A DNA stretch of 64,000 bases from Rhodococcus sovatensis. GTDB lineage: Bacteria; Actinomycetota; Actinomycetes; Mycobacteriales; Mycobacteriaceae. A model generated the notes under the pieces. It was given only the letters and a program-made list of their open reading frames with translations, searched no databases and was not told where the DNA came from. This document shows, piece after piece, positions 30,248 through 40,109 of this stretch; positions within the stretch are counted from its first letter, which is position 1, and every line of letters starts with the position of its first letter. The stretch is taken from assembly GCF_037327425.1 (NCBI RefSeq), contig NZ_CP147846.1, forward strand, positions 3,844,001 to 3,908,000. The letters run 5' to 3'. The position numbers and the translations under genes were made by a program.

Positions 30248-31857
30248 GAAGCTTTCCTCTCACTGTCGAAAGCATTAGGCAGCGCTTTACGAAGTGCACT
30301 CCAGAAGAAGCCAGACGCGATCGCGGAATCGAGCCAACGATCTCTGACCAACCTTCCCTGGAAAGCCGCCGTCCCGGAATCTCCGATCAACTCACGTCCC
30401 GCGTTCGAGACGATGGATCGAACTTGTTCTTGCCAGTTGTCCAGGAAATCCTCCATGTCCTCGGACATACCGAGGTCTGCGACCCACCGCCGAAATGGCT
30501 GGTCCAGTAAGAAGAACCCACGCCCTCGTGCGGTGCTTCGAGGACCGTCAGCCGGACCACCCGCCGCTTCCGCCAGATTTCCGGCCAGTTGCACCAAAGC
30601 TGCCACCGCCCGATCCGCCGCCTTGACGGCATCCGCTGCGTACTGCCGGTGACTGCCGGTCCGTCCGAACAGAGCGACGCGTAGCTGCAGATAGTCGTCG
30701 ACGGCAGCACCGATCACACTTGATTGGGTGATGTACTCGAGTGCAAATGCATGGGGACGCACAACATCGGACCCCGCAAGCACGCCGCGCCCGAGGAGGA
30801 GGTCGAACCAGTCCGACGTACCCGGTGCAAGATCCTTTGTCTTTCCCGGCGCAGGAGCGGTGTCCGCCAGCAGTCCTTCCATGCCCCGCCACATGGCACG
30901 GTCCGGGCTGAAAGTCTTGGGGAAGTATCGAGGTTCCCCGAACTTCTTGGACTGCACCTCGCTGAAACGCCAGCGAGTCATGAACTCGAAGGCTTGACGG
31001 TTGTGCGATTGGATCGGGTCGCCGTTGCCCACCAGTACGCCGACTGCGAATCGGTTCTCGTACCTGACATGGATGCGACGGCTTTGCCATGTGAGCAGAT
31101 CGACAGGGCCGGAAGGGGGTCCATCCACGCGTTCACCGACACCACAGTGAGGTCGTTCCCAGACCGGCAGGTCCTGGGCCAGCACGGTAGAAGCATCGCT
31201 CGTCTTGACCACGGTATTGAGCATCAGCGTCTCGAACAGACTCTGTCCCTCGAAAAGAACCCCACCCAACTGGCCCGCCCATGCCACCCCGATCGGGTAT
31301 CCCTTGCCGGATTTTGTCCGGGGATCTCGCGGATCCCCAGTTTTGATTCCGGAGAAATCGAATGCCTGGCAGTGGACAACCCACCTTGCGGTCTCGGCAA
31401 GGCTCAGCGTCGATGCTCCCGATCCTGCTCGAGTGGTGAAGTACTTCTCACCCGATGGTACGTCGCTGATCAGCAACGAAATCGGCTTGTAATCACCCTT
31501 GTTGGACTCGAAACTCGGCACTTGGTAGAAAGGCTCGACGGGGTCGAGTAGGTCGAATCGCGTCCGGACTCCGGCGAGGTATCGCTCGATCTGCTCGGCA
31601 GGAAGGGCTCCTGTGTCCCAGATTCGTGTCCAGGTACCGACGGGATCGTCACCCCACTCAACAGCGCGACGGACTATGGCTATCAGGAGTCGTTGGATCG
31701 CGAACGCCTGCGTCGGGACGTCACCCAACACCGCCGCTATGCGCCGACTACCACCAAGAACACCACCGATCGACATCGCGTGAGAACTTCCGTCCACAGC
31801 TCGGACGGGTATCCACGGTTCATCTACCAGATTGAAGGACACCTCAGTCGCTGTCAT
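30244..31857 (-). CDS. cas8e: Cascade large subunit Cas8e (Cse1, CasA)
   Basis: Recognises the PAM and recruits Cas3. The N-terminus FNLVDEPWIPVRAVDG is diagnostic of Cse1. The middle includes AFDFSGIKTGDPRDPRTKSG and WERPHCGVGERVDGP, and the C-terminal four-helix bundle follows about residue 380. The length of 537 is usual. It overlaps cas3 upstream (31854-31857, ATGA) and cse2 downstream (30244-30247). The PAM cannot be read from the protein. Variation at the last repeat base hints at C as the PAM-derived base (see findings). Confidence 0.96.
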   Translation of the reverse strand: MTATEVSFNLVDEPWIPVRAVDGSSHAMSIGGVLGGSRRIAAVLGDVPTQAFAIQRLLIAIVRRAVEWGDDPVGTWTRIWDTGALPAEQIERYLAGVRTRFDLLDPVEPFYQVPSFESNKGDYKPISLLISDVPSGEKYFTTRAGSGASTLSLAETARWVVHCQAFDFSGIKTGDPRDPRTKSGKGYPIGVAWAGQLGGVLFEGQSLFETLMLNTVVKTSDASTVLAQDLPVWERPHCGVGERVDGPPSGPVDLLTWQSRRIHVRYENRFAVGVLVGNGDPIQSHNRQAFEFMTRWRFSEVQSKKFGEPRYFPKTFSPDRAMWRGMEGLLADTAPAPGKTKDLAPGTSDWFDLLLGRGVLAGSDVVRPHAFALEYITQSSVIGAAVDDYLQLRVALFGRTGSHRQYAADAVKAADRAVAALVQLAGNLAEAAGGPADGPRSTARGRGFFLLDQPFRRWVADLGMSEDMEDFLDNWQEQVRSIVSNAGRELIGDSGTAAFQGRLVRDRWLDSAIASGFFWSALRKALPNAFDSERKAS

Positions 31858-34616
31858 GATTTCTCGTTGCTTCTGTTCACCACAAGTCCTTCGATTGGGT
31901 CGTAGCGGATATCGAACCCAAGCAGCGTCGTCGCCATTTCACCGTCCAGCTCCACAACTAGTTCGCCTGCAAGCCATTTGGACTCCTGCCATCCGCCGTA
32001 CATCTGCCGCTCAAGCAGGTCGATCGTTTGGTCGACTATCCCTGGATGGGTGAACTCGCGAGGAAGTTTGACCGATCCGGTCAAAACCCTCCGCGCGAGC
32101 GCATCCTCCGGTGGAAACGTTGTGCCGACAGGCCCACCTCCGCACTGGTCCAATAGATACACCTGACCACCGACAGACTTCGTGAGCAGAACGTCGACAC
32201 CCTCCTCTGTGTCTCGGACCTTCGCCTGCCCCCGAGCGTCATCTACCTCCCCTACGTTCTGCTTGAGCCAGTCGACCAGCGTCGGGTTCTCCGACGGTTG
32301 CCAAATTCGCCAGGTCGACGCGCGGCTTTCCAGTTCGGCCACCTTCACTCGGAACGCAGTCTCCGCCGCCGCTCCCGCGTCAGCCCACCCCGTCGGCCAC
32401 GTGAAGTTGTCGTCGTACGCAGCTTGTACGAGTGAGGCAATCTCCGACGGCAAAGTCACTGCATTCTTGCCAGCCAGGACTGCGAGCGCGCGCATCAGGT
32501 GGAGGTCTCCGTAGATTCCGCGTGACTGCTGTATAGCCTGAGGAGGTTCGTCCGACCACTCTTCAACCCCCGCAATCAGCAACCGCGGAGCGGACAGCGC
32601 TGCAGGACGCCCCCGAGAATGTCGGTGAAGTCGGCCGATTCGTTGAAACAGCAGGTCGACGGGTGCCAGGTCGCTGACCATCAGGTCGAAGTCCACGTCG
32701 AGGGATTGTTCGATGACCTGCGTTCCAACGACAATTCGCAGGTGCGGCCGCCCGCCCGTCCTGCCGAGCTCCGAGACCAGCCGACTTTCCAGATCAGCGC
32801 GGTGCTGCGCGACAAATCGAGAATGGACCAGAATGACGGAACCAGGGAAGTGCTCGGCCAAGGCACGAGCGGTCTCCTGAGCGCGTCGCACTGTATTCCG
32901 CACGATTCCCACGCAACCGCCATCGACCAGGTCGCGCTGCAATCTCGCGACCAACGAGCCGATACCGTCGTCGAGTCTCTCGATCTCGACAGTGACGGGC
33001 GACGACGTCGATTCGACCTGGATCACCCGGCGAGTGCCATCGACAACGGTTACTGAGGGATAGCCGATGTCGCCGGCCAGTTGAACATCGTCACCGCTCC
33101 ATCCGCGGCCCTTCTCGTATGCGTTGACCAATGCAATACGCTGGCCTGCGGGCAGAGTAGCAGAGAGAAGAATTACTGGGACCCGATATGCGCCAAGCCA
33201 TTCGAGTACTCTTATCAGATACTGCATCATGTAGACATCGGCGGCATGAACTTCGTCGACGACTACCACCTTGTTCACCAGCGCGAGGTGACGCAACGCG
33301 AGATGCCGCGCCTTGAGGCCAGCGAACAGCAACTGATCGATGGTACCCACTGCAAATTCCGCCAGCAGTGCTTTCTTGCGACCTGAAAACCAGTGATGAG
33401 CAATGACTTCCGTCGTAGACGATCTGTCGCCCACCACCACGTCGCGACCGATGTCGGTGAATTGGCTCCGTCGCATCAACCCGCGGTACGAATCCTCGAG
33501 CGAGGCCTTCCCATGGGCGAGCGTCAGGCTCGATACCGCGTCGGGGTCCTGATGCTCGATCCAGTGCTTCACCCGCCTGAACATCGCATTGGAGGTTGCC
33601 ATCGTCGGCAACGCGACGAGAACCCCACCCTGGCCGAACTTCTCGGCCAAGTATTCCGATGCCGCGAGCGCCGCCTCCGTCTTCCCGATGCCCATAGGTG
33701 CTTCCACGACCACCAGCCCAGGCTCGGCCATTTCTCGGGCGGCCTGAACAACAGCCCTCTGCACCGAATTCGGTGACGCCCCCGCAGGGAGGTCGAACCG
33801 AGCATGGGCCAGTTCATCGATTGTCGACGGCGGTGCGGCCCGCCAAGGCGGCGGAAGATCGAGCTTGTTCCACGCAGCGGCAGCTTCCTCGACGGATTCT
33901 GAGCGATGTCCCAACGAAAAGTAGTCGCTACTGGCGATCCAGTCGGCGACGATCACGAACCCCGTCCACAGGACCTGCTGCTGGGGCGATAGAGGATGCT
34001 CCCTCCAAGAGTCGAAGAACTGATCTGCCCCGGTGAGCTCAGAGACGTGGCCGATCAGCTCGTTGCGCGTAGTGCGCCACTCCGGACCGCCGTAGTGGCG
34101 CGGCAATTCGTCATCTCGGAGCTGCGCGAGGGCTGGCGGTACACCGTGATGTCCACCGGCGACTACCGCGTACGAACTTGCCACTCCTCTACCCCACCCG
34201 CGAGCTTCGAAGTAGCTTCGGATCGCACGATGGCTCACCAGAGAGTGGGGCACTTCGGTGCGAAATAATATCTCTGAGCGCATCTTCAGGCCGGCATCGC
34301 GCATCTGGCCCGCAAGCACCGGAACTTGCACTGCGAACGCGGGCGACAGTTTTCCGACGTCATGAGTCCCAGCGAGCCATTGGGCCAATGCCCGCGTCTC
34401 GACCTCGGACGCTCCGCCGGAGAGGAACGTCTTGGTCGAGGCCGGAAGCCAGTCATCCCACAGATGCGCTGCAATTGCAGCCGCATCCTCACTGTGGCGA
34501 ACCAGCGACAGCGACTCGTCGGTATCGAATCGAAATTTCGCCCAAGCACTCGACAACATGCCACTGACCACAGGACCCCCCGGTTTGTCCGATTCAAGTG
34601 ACCGTAGACAACGCAT
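31854..34616 (-). CDS. cas3: CRISPR helicase-nuclease Cas3 (HD plus DExH)
   Basis: Unwinds and degrades target DNA marked by Cascade. The N-terminal HD nuclease has HDVGK (His85-Asp86), an early histidine in LVRHSEDAA and the HHG pair at 156-157. The superfamily-2 helicase follows: Walker A APMGIGKT (306-313), DEVH (454-457), SAT (485-487), then the C-terminal RecA lobe with QVIEQSLDVDFD and QRIGRLHRH. The total of 920 residues is normal for a fused I-E Cas3. It is the first gene of the operon. The ATG at 34616 has GGGGG just upstream, and an ATG at 34559 is a possible alternative. The 5' flank contains the degenerate repeat pair at 34799-34879. Confidence 0.96.
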   Translation of the reverse strand: MRCLRSLESDKPGGPVVSGMLSSAWAKFRFDTDESLSLVRHSEDAAAIAAHLWDDWLPASTKTFLSGGASEVETRALAQWLAGTHDVGKLSPAFAVQVPVLAGQMRDAGLKMRSEILFRTEVPHSLVSHRAIRSYFEARGWGRGVASSYAVVAGGHHGVPPALAQLRDDELPRHYGGPEWRTTRNELIGHVSELTGADQFFDSWREHPLSPQQQVLWTGFVIVADWIASSDYFSLGHRSESVEEAAAAWNKLDLPPPWRAAPPSTIDELAHARFDLPAGASPNSVQRAVVQAAREMAEPGLVVVEAPMGIGKTEAALAASEYLAEKFGQGGVLVALPTMATSNAMFRRVKHWIEHQDPDAVSSLTLAHGKASLEDSYRGLMRRSQFTDIGRDVVVGDRSSTTEVIAHHWFSGRKKALLAEFAVGTIDQLLFAGLKARHLALRHLALVNKVVVVDEVHAADVYMMQYLIRVLEWLGAYRVPVILLSATLPAGQRIALVNAYEKGRGWSGDDVQLAGDIGYPSVTVVDGTRRVIQVESTSSPVTVEIERLDDGIGSLVARLQRDLVDGGCVGIVRNTVRRAQETARALAEHFPGSVILVHSRFVAQHRADLESRLVSELGRTGGRPHLRIVVGTQVIEQSLDVDFDLMVSDLAPVDLLFQRIGRLHRHSRGRPAALSAPRLLIAGVEEWSDEPPQAIQQSRGIYGDLHLMRALAVLAGKNAVTLPSEIASLVQAAYDDNFTWPTGWADAGAAAETAFRVKVAELESRASTWRIWQPSENPTLVDWLKQNVGEVDDARGQAKVRDTEEGVDVLLTKSVGGQVYLLDQCGGGPVGTTFPPEDALARRVLTGSVKLPREFTHPGIVDQTIDLLERQMYGGWQESKWLAGELVVELDGEMATTLLGFDIRYDPIEGLVVNRSNEKS

Positions 34617-34798
34617 GCCCCCGATCCGTGCAACCGCCCTCCACCTTCACGCCGTGTCGCGAGGCGCTCCACCGCGTCCGGCGTACGACAGCCTCGGCAC
34701 ACAGGTCGCAGCTACTCCACCGAGGAGTTGACGAGCATCATCGGCCTATGAATCAAACTTCTAAGTTATGTAAGGTACGCAAGTTACAGCACGGACAC

Positions 34799-34827
34799 CG
34801 CATCTACCCCGTATCCGCGGGGAGTAC
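34799..34827 (-). repeat. Degenerate CRISPR-like repeat (copy 2) upstream of cas3
   Basis: Matches the array repeat at 21 of 29 positions over exactly 29 nt. In the crRNA direction it reads GTACTCCCCGCGG..., keeps a CCCCG/CGGGG stem and is on the same strand as the cas genes and array. It lies 183 bp upstream of the cas3 start, just outside the AT-rich likely promoter. Confidence 0.7.
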
Positions 34828-34847
34828 GCAATCAACCAACCCTCCAA

Positions 34848-34879
34848 GGGTTTATCCCACGTCCTAGGCGGGAGGTAAC
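34848..34879 (-). repeat. Degenerate CRISPR-like repeat (copy 1) upstream of cas3
   Basis: In the crRNA direction it reads GTTACCTCCCGCC...GTGGGATAAACCC. It can form a TCCCGC/GTGGGA stem and ends in ATAAACCC, very like a type I-E 5' handle (ATGAGCCC in this array). Twenty nucleotides separate it from copy 2, which is shorter than any array spacer. Confidence 0.6.
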
Positions 34880-35053
34880 ACAACACACAGTCTACCGACA
34901 CGGTCAGCACGGGATGGGCCTCGCTGCTCGATCACACCGCCGTCGAGTCCGGGACCGACTTCCCCTCCCCTGCCCAACTCGAAGTTATGCGTAAGATCCG
35001 CCGAAATCTGTACACGACTTCGAGTTCGGCTAGCCAGTCCTAAGACCGTCCAG

Positions 35054-36007
35054 CTACTCCTCCGGCTCCGTCAGCCCTTCGCGCTCGTCGCGCTCGGCCC
35101 ATTCGAGCAGCGGCTCGATCGAGAACACCGCATCGTCTATGCCCGCGTGCAGGTCCCCCAGCTCGGCGAACCTGGCCGGCACCGTGAAGATCGTGAACTC
35201 GAGCGGATCGACGTCGGGTATCTCGCCCCAGGAGATCGGTGTCGAGACGGTGGCTTCCTGATTTCCGCGGACCGAGTAGGCGCTGGCGATGGTGTGATCG
35301 CGAGCATTCTGGTTGTAGTCCACGAACAGCTTCGTCGGGTCACGGTCCTTGCGCCACCACGTCGTGGTCACCTCCTCCGGCGCGCGACGCTCTACTTCGC
35401 GGGCGAAAGCCAGTGCGGCCCTGCGTACATCCTTGACGCCGTACACCGGGTCGATTCGCACGTAGATGTGCAGGCCATGTCCGCCCGAGGTTTTCGGCCA
35501 TCCAACCGCACCGAGATCGTCGAGCACGTCTTTCACGACACCTGCGACCCGTCGGACGCGGTCGAACGGGCAGTCAGGCATCGGATCGAGGTCGATGCGC
35601 CACTCGTCCGGCTTCTCGACGTCGGCCCGTCGGCTGTTCCACGGATGAAACTCCACAGTGGACATCTGCACTGCCCAGGCCACGTGTGCCAACTCGGTGA
35701 CGCACAGCTCGTCGGCCGTGCGGTTGTAGCGCGGGAACGTGACCCGCACGGTCTCGAGCCACGGCGGCGCGCCGTTGGGCACGCGCTTCTGGTGCACCTT
35801 CTCCCCTGCCAGACCCTTGGGGAAGCGATGCATCATGCAGGGGCGCTCCCGAAGGGCGCGCACGATGCCGTCACCGACGCTGAGGTAGTAGTTCACCAGA
35901 TCGAGCTTGGTTGCCCCACTCTCGGGGAAGTACACCCGATCCGGGTTCGAGATCCGTACGATGCGGTCACCGACCGGTAGTTCGATCGCAGGTGAGCTAC
36001 TGGCCAT
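35054..36007 (-). CDS. Stand-alone LigD-type primase-polymerase
   Basis: Archaeo-eukaryotic primase superfamily polymerase like the polymerase domain of LigD, which fills gaps with ribonucleotides during non-homologous end joining. The metal-binding pair is Asp139/Asp141 in RIDLDP; the nucleotide-binding block is SGGHGLHIYVR (174-184), and the third acidic residue is probably Asp230 in LFVDYNQNARDHT. At 317 residues it covers only the polymerase domain, with no ligase or nuclease part. Actinobacteria carry several such paralogues, some assigned to gap repair and not to end joining. The call of family is firm, the exact pathway is not. Its position beside the cas operon is probably incidental. 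Confidence 0.9.
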   Translation of the reverse strand: MASSSPAIELPVGDRIVRISNPDRVYFPESGATKLDLVNYYLSVGDGIVRALRERPCMMHRFPKGLAGEKVHQKRVPNGAPPWLETVRVTFPRYNRTADELCVTELAHVAWAVQMSTVEFHPWNSRRADVEKPDEWRIDLDPMPDCPFDRVRRVAGVVKDVLDDLGAVGWPKTSGGHGLHIYVRIDPVYGVKDVRRAALAFAREVERRAPEEVTTTWWRKDRDPTKLFVDYNQNARDHTIASAYSVRGNQEATVSTPISWGEIPDVDPLEFTIFTVPARFAELGDLHAGIDDAVFSIEPLLEWAERDEREGLTEPEE

Positions 36008-36093
36008 GAACCGAGCCTAGGTGACGGCAGGCTTGTCATCCGCACTATTCGGGTACTGCCGAAGGACCATCAGCATCGACACGAGGAGCACCG

Positions 36094-36417
36094 TTGATCT
36101 TCATCACCGCCAAGTTCAAAGTGAAGCCCGAGCATGCCGACAACTGGCCTGAGATCTCACGCGACTTCACCGAAGCCTGCCAGGCCGAGGAAGGCTGCCT
36201 GTGGTATTTCTGGTCGCGCACTCTCGACGACCCCACCGAGTACGTCCTGGTGGAGGGTTTCAAGGATCCCGATGCCGGTGCCACACACGTGAACTCGGCG
36301 CACTTCAAGCAGGCCCAGAAGGATCTCCCGCAGTACCTGCAGGAGACGCCGAAAATCATCAGCCAGGAGGTCGACGGGACCGACTGGAACGAATTGGGCG
36401 AACTCGCAGTCGAATAG
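36094..36417 (+). CDS. ABM-domain protein (putative quinol monooxygenase family)
   Basis: 107 residues with the antibiotic-biosynthesis-monooxygenase fold: MIFITAKFKVKPEHADNWPE, EEGCLWYFWSRTLDDPTEYV and a C-terminal HFKQAQKDLPQYL helix. Proteins of this type are small dimers that oxidise quinols or polyketides without cofactor, or act in heme turnover. The substrate cannot be told. The start is a TTG at 36094, chosen because GAGGAG lies about 6 bp upstream and the domain begins right there. It is followed by hairpins and the convergent groEL gene. Confidence 0.8.
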   Translation: MIFITAKFKVKPEHADNWPEISRDFTEACQAEEGCLWYFWSRTLDDPTEYVLVEGFKDPDAGATHVNSAHFKQAQKDLPQYLQETPKIISQEVDGTDWNELGELAVE

Positions 36418-36427
36418 CGTCGGAATC

Positions 36428-36466
36428 GGGTGCATCCGACCGCGCTGAGCGCGGCCGGATGCACCC
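36428..36466. terminator. Hairpin after the ABM gene
   Basis: GGGTGCATCCG and its perfect complement enclose a GC-rich inner stem (CCGCGC...GCGCGG). It lies 10 bp past the ABM stop. There is no long T-run, so it may rather protect the transcript end. Confidence 0.65.
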
Positions 36467-36496
36467 AATTCTCCTGACCGAGGCCCCTTCCGCACG

Positions 36497-36535
36497 AAAA
36501 AGCCCGACCCCACCGAAGTGGAGTCGGGCTTTTTT
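36497..36535. terminator. Bidirectional terminator between ABM gene and groEL
   Basis: AAAAAGCCCGACCCCAC and GTGGAGTCGGGCTTTTTT form a stem with A-run on one side and T-run on the other, so it can serve both convergent genes. Confidence 0.9.
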
Positions 36536-36549
36536 CGAGAGAGACGGAC

Positions 36550-38175
<1,626 letters not shown>

Positions 38176-38317
38176 TGCGAAGTGATCCTCCGGATTGGGG
38201 GTGACACGCAGAACGAAACGTGTGTCGTCTCGCTCATCTGCACTTGCTCGGCCGAGTTCGGTGCCCGCGACGGACGACCAGGGGTGTCGATGATTCCCAG
38301 CCTCACCGTCCCGACCT

Positions 38318-38340
38318 GGCACTCACAAGGCGCGAGTGCC
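38318..38340. promoter_or_regulatory. CIRCE operator 1 (HrcA site) of groEL2
   Basis: GGCACTC-N9-GAGTGCC, close to the CIRCE consensus (GCACTC-N9-GAGTGC), centred about 154 bp upstream of the groEL2 start. Confidence 0.88.
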
Positions 38341-38352
38341 AACTGCATTTCT

Positions 38353-38375
38353 AGCACTCGCCCATGCCGAGTGCA
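38353..38375. promoter_or_regulatory. CIRCE operator 2 (HrcA site) of groEL2
   Basis: AGCACTC-N9-GAGTGCA, a second CIRCE-type dyad 12 bp beyond the first. Two operators are known for other actinobacterial groE genes. Confidence 0.85.
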
Positions 38376-38607
38376 AGGTCGATCGTGAGTGTTCGCCGAG
38401 GGCGCACCCCGCGACCGGATCTAGGCGCCGAGCAGATGCTCACCACCCCAAGTCCGTTTTCACCCACTGTTTACACCCGAACGCTTTGTTTACACCCAAC
38501 GCCTTTCCTTGCGCGATGGAAGGGAAATACCGTTCGGGACAGGAGCATTGGAGCATCCACTAATTCGGACAATTCACCCTGGACTCACTTAGGCAGCGAG
38601 GAATCAC
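38376..38607. other. Divergent region between groEL2 and the permease gene
   Basis: Apart from the CIRCE sites just to the left, it contains the permease promoter, which could not be pinned down. Two short direct repeats, TTTACACCC(A/G)A(A/C)(C/G), occur at about 38470-38497. No gene was seen. Confidence 0.4.
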
Positions 38608-40098
38608 ATGTCCGATTCGGTCGACACCACCTACGACAACTCGGCGATGGACCACGAGGAGGAGGGCTATCACAAAGGCCTGAAGCCCCGTCAGCTTCAG
38701 ATGATCGCGATCGGCGGAGCCATCGGTACCGGTCTATTCCTCGGAGCCGGCGCACGACTCGAAAGCGCAGGCCCCGGCCTCTTCCTCGCCTATGCCTTAT
38801 GCGGGCTCTTCGTCTTCTTCATCCTCCGCGCCCTCGGAGAGTTGGTACTGCATCGTCCGTCGTCGGGATCGTTCGTCTCCTACGCTCGCGAGTTCTTCGG
38901 CGAGAAGGCGGCCTTCGTCGCGGGCTGGATGTACTTCCTGAACTGGGCGATGACAGCCATCGTCGACGTCACCGCCATTGCGACGTACATGCACTACTGG
39001 GGCTCGTTCGAGGTGATCCCGCAGTGGGTCATCGCACTCATTGCGCTGGTTCTCGTCATGAGCCTCAACCTCATCTCCGTCAGGTGGTTCGGTGAGATGG
39101 AGTTCTGGGCGGCGATGATCAAGGTGATCGCGCTCGTGACGTTCCTGATCGTGGGCATAGTCTTCCTCGCCGGACGCATTCCAGTCGGGACCGAGATGCC
39201 TGGAATCAGCCTGATCACCGACAACGGCGGGTTGTTCCCGTCGGGTGCGTGGCCGCTGGTCATCGTCATCTCGGGTGTCGTCTTCGCCTATGCAGCCGTC
39301 GAGCTCGTCGGTACGGCCGCAGGTGAGACAGAGAACCCTGCCAAGATCATGCCCCGGGCCATCAATTCGGTCATCGCCCGCATCGCACTGTTCTATGTCG
39401 GCTCCCTCGTCCTGCTCGCACTGCTCCTCCCCTACACCGCGTACTCGGCGGGCACGTCTCCGTTCGTGACGTTCTTCTCGAGCATCGGCCTCGGCGGCGC
39501 AGGCACGATCATGAACATCGTCGTGCTGACAGCCGCGTTGTCGAGCCTCAATGCGGGTCTGTATTCGACGGGTCGAATCCTGCGTTCGATGGCGATGAAC
39601 GGCAGCGCCCCCGAATTCACCAAGAAGATGACCAAGGGCGGCGTGCCCTTCGGAGGCATTCTGCTGACCTGCTTCATCACACTGTTCGGCGTCGCCCTCA
39701 ATGCAATCGCGCCGGGTGAGGCATTCGAGATCGTGCTGAACATGTCAGCCCTGGGCATCATCGCGAGCTGGGCAACGATCGTGCTTTGCCAGATCCAGCT
39801 CTACCGATGGTCCAAGAAGGGAATCCTCGAACGACCGAAGTTCCGGCTGTTCGGCGCCCCCTACACCAGTTACGCGACGCTGGTGTTCCTGTTCGGTGTC
39901 CTCGTGCTGATGGCATTCGACGCACCGATCGGTTCGTGGACCATCGCGACACTCGTCGTCATCATCCCGGCGCTCATCGGCGGCTGGTACCTGGTCCGTG
40001 CCAAGGTCCTCGCGGTGGCCGAAGAGCGTCTCGGGTACACCGGCAACTACCCTGTCGTCGCCAACAGGCCACTCGAGGACGACGAATTCAACACCTGA
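38608..40098 (+). CDS. APC-family amino-acid permease (asparagine/GABA permease type)
   Basis: A 12-helix amino-acid/proton symporter of the AAT family. LKPRQLQMIAIGGAIGTGLF, at about residues 24-43, is the substrate-backbone site of TM1. TM3 carries the GSFVSYAREFFG block, and the FAYAAVELVGTAAGETENP segment is characteristic of GabP/AnsP-like proteins. The 496 residues are typical and complete. The soluble N-terminus is acidic (DHEEEG). The substrate is uncertain: asparagine, GABA or aromatic amino acids are the usual options in the family. The truncated copy at 1-380 is a close paralogue. It is monocistronic and converges on the kinase gene, with 11 bp between the stops. Confidence 0.9.
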   Translation: MSDSVDTTYDNSAMDHEEEGYHKGLKPRQLQMIAIGGAIGTGLFLGAGARLESAGPGLFLAYALCGLFVFFILRALGELVLHRPSSGSFVSYAREFFGEKAAFVAGWMYFLNWAMTAIVDVTAIATYMHYWGSFEVIPQWVIALIALVLVMSLNLISVRWFGEMEFWAAMIKVIALVTFLIVGIVFLAGRIPVGTEMPGISLITDNGGLFPSGAWPLVIVISGVVFAYAAVELVGTAAGETENPAKIMPRAINSVIARIALFYVGSLVLLALLLPYTAYSAGTSPFVTFFSSIGLGGAGTIMNIVVLTAALSSLNAGLYSTGRILRSMAMNGSAPEFTKKMTKGGVPFGGILLTCFITLFGVALNAIAPGEAFEIVLNMSALGIIASWATIVLCQIQLYRWSKKGILERPKFRLFGAPYTSYATLVFLFGVLVLMAFDAPIGSWTIATLVVIIPALIGGWYLVRAKVLAVAEERLGYTGNYPVVANRPLEDDEFNT

Positions 40099-40109
40099 CG
40101 AGTCCGACG

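Larger units (their letters stand above)
34617..35053. other. 437-bp non-coding region upstream of cas3
   Basis: It holds, from cas3 outwards: a likely 5' leader and promoter (AT-richer 34741-34798), two degenerate repeat-like sequences (34799-34827 and 34848-34879), and a 10-bp perfect inverted repeat (AACTCGAAGT at 34976-34985 and its complement at 35017-35026, 31-nt loop) near the 3' end of the ligase-family gene, which may end that gene's transcript. A frame open on the plus strand (34889-35043, ending VMRKIRRNLYTTSSSASQS) lacks a start and matches no family I recognise. Confidence 0.6.

Noticed and set aside
34748..34867. 39-codon plus-strand frame (MNQTSKLCKVRKLQHG...) over the degenerate repeats.
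   Set aside because: No good ribosome-binding site and it reads through repeat-like DNA. Kept only as a remark in the finding on this region.
34889..35043. Possible small gene with the end VMRKIRRNLYTTSSSASQS.
   Set aside because: No start codon in frame and no recognisable family; may be a gene fragment.
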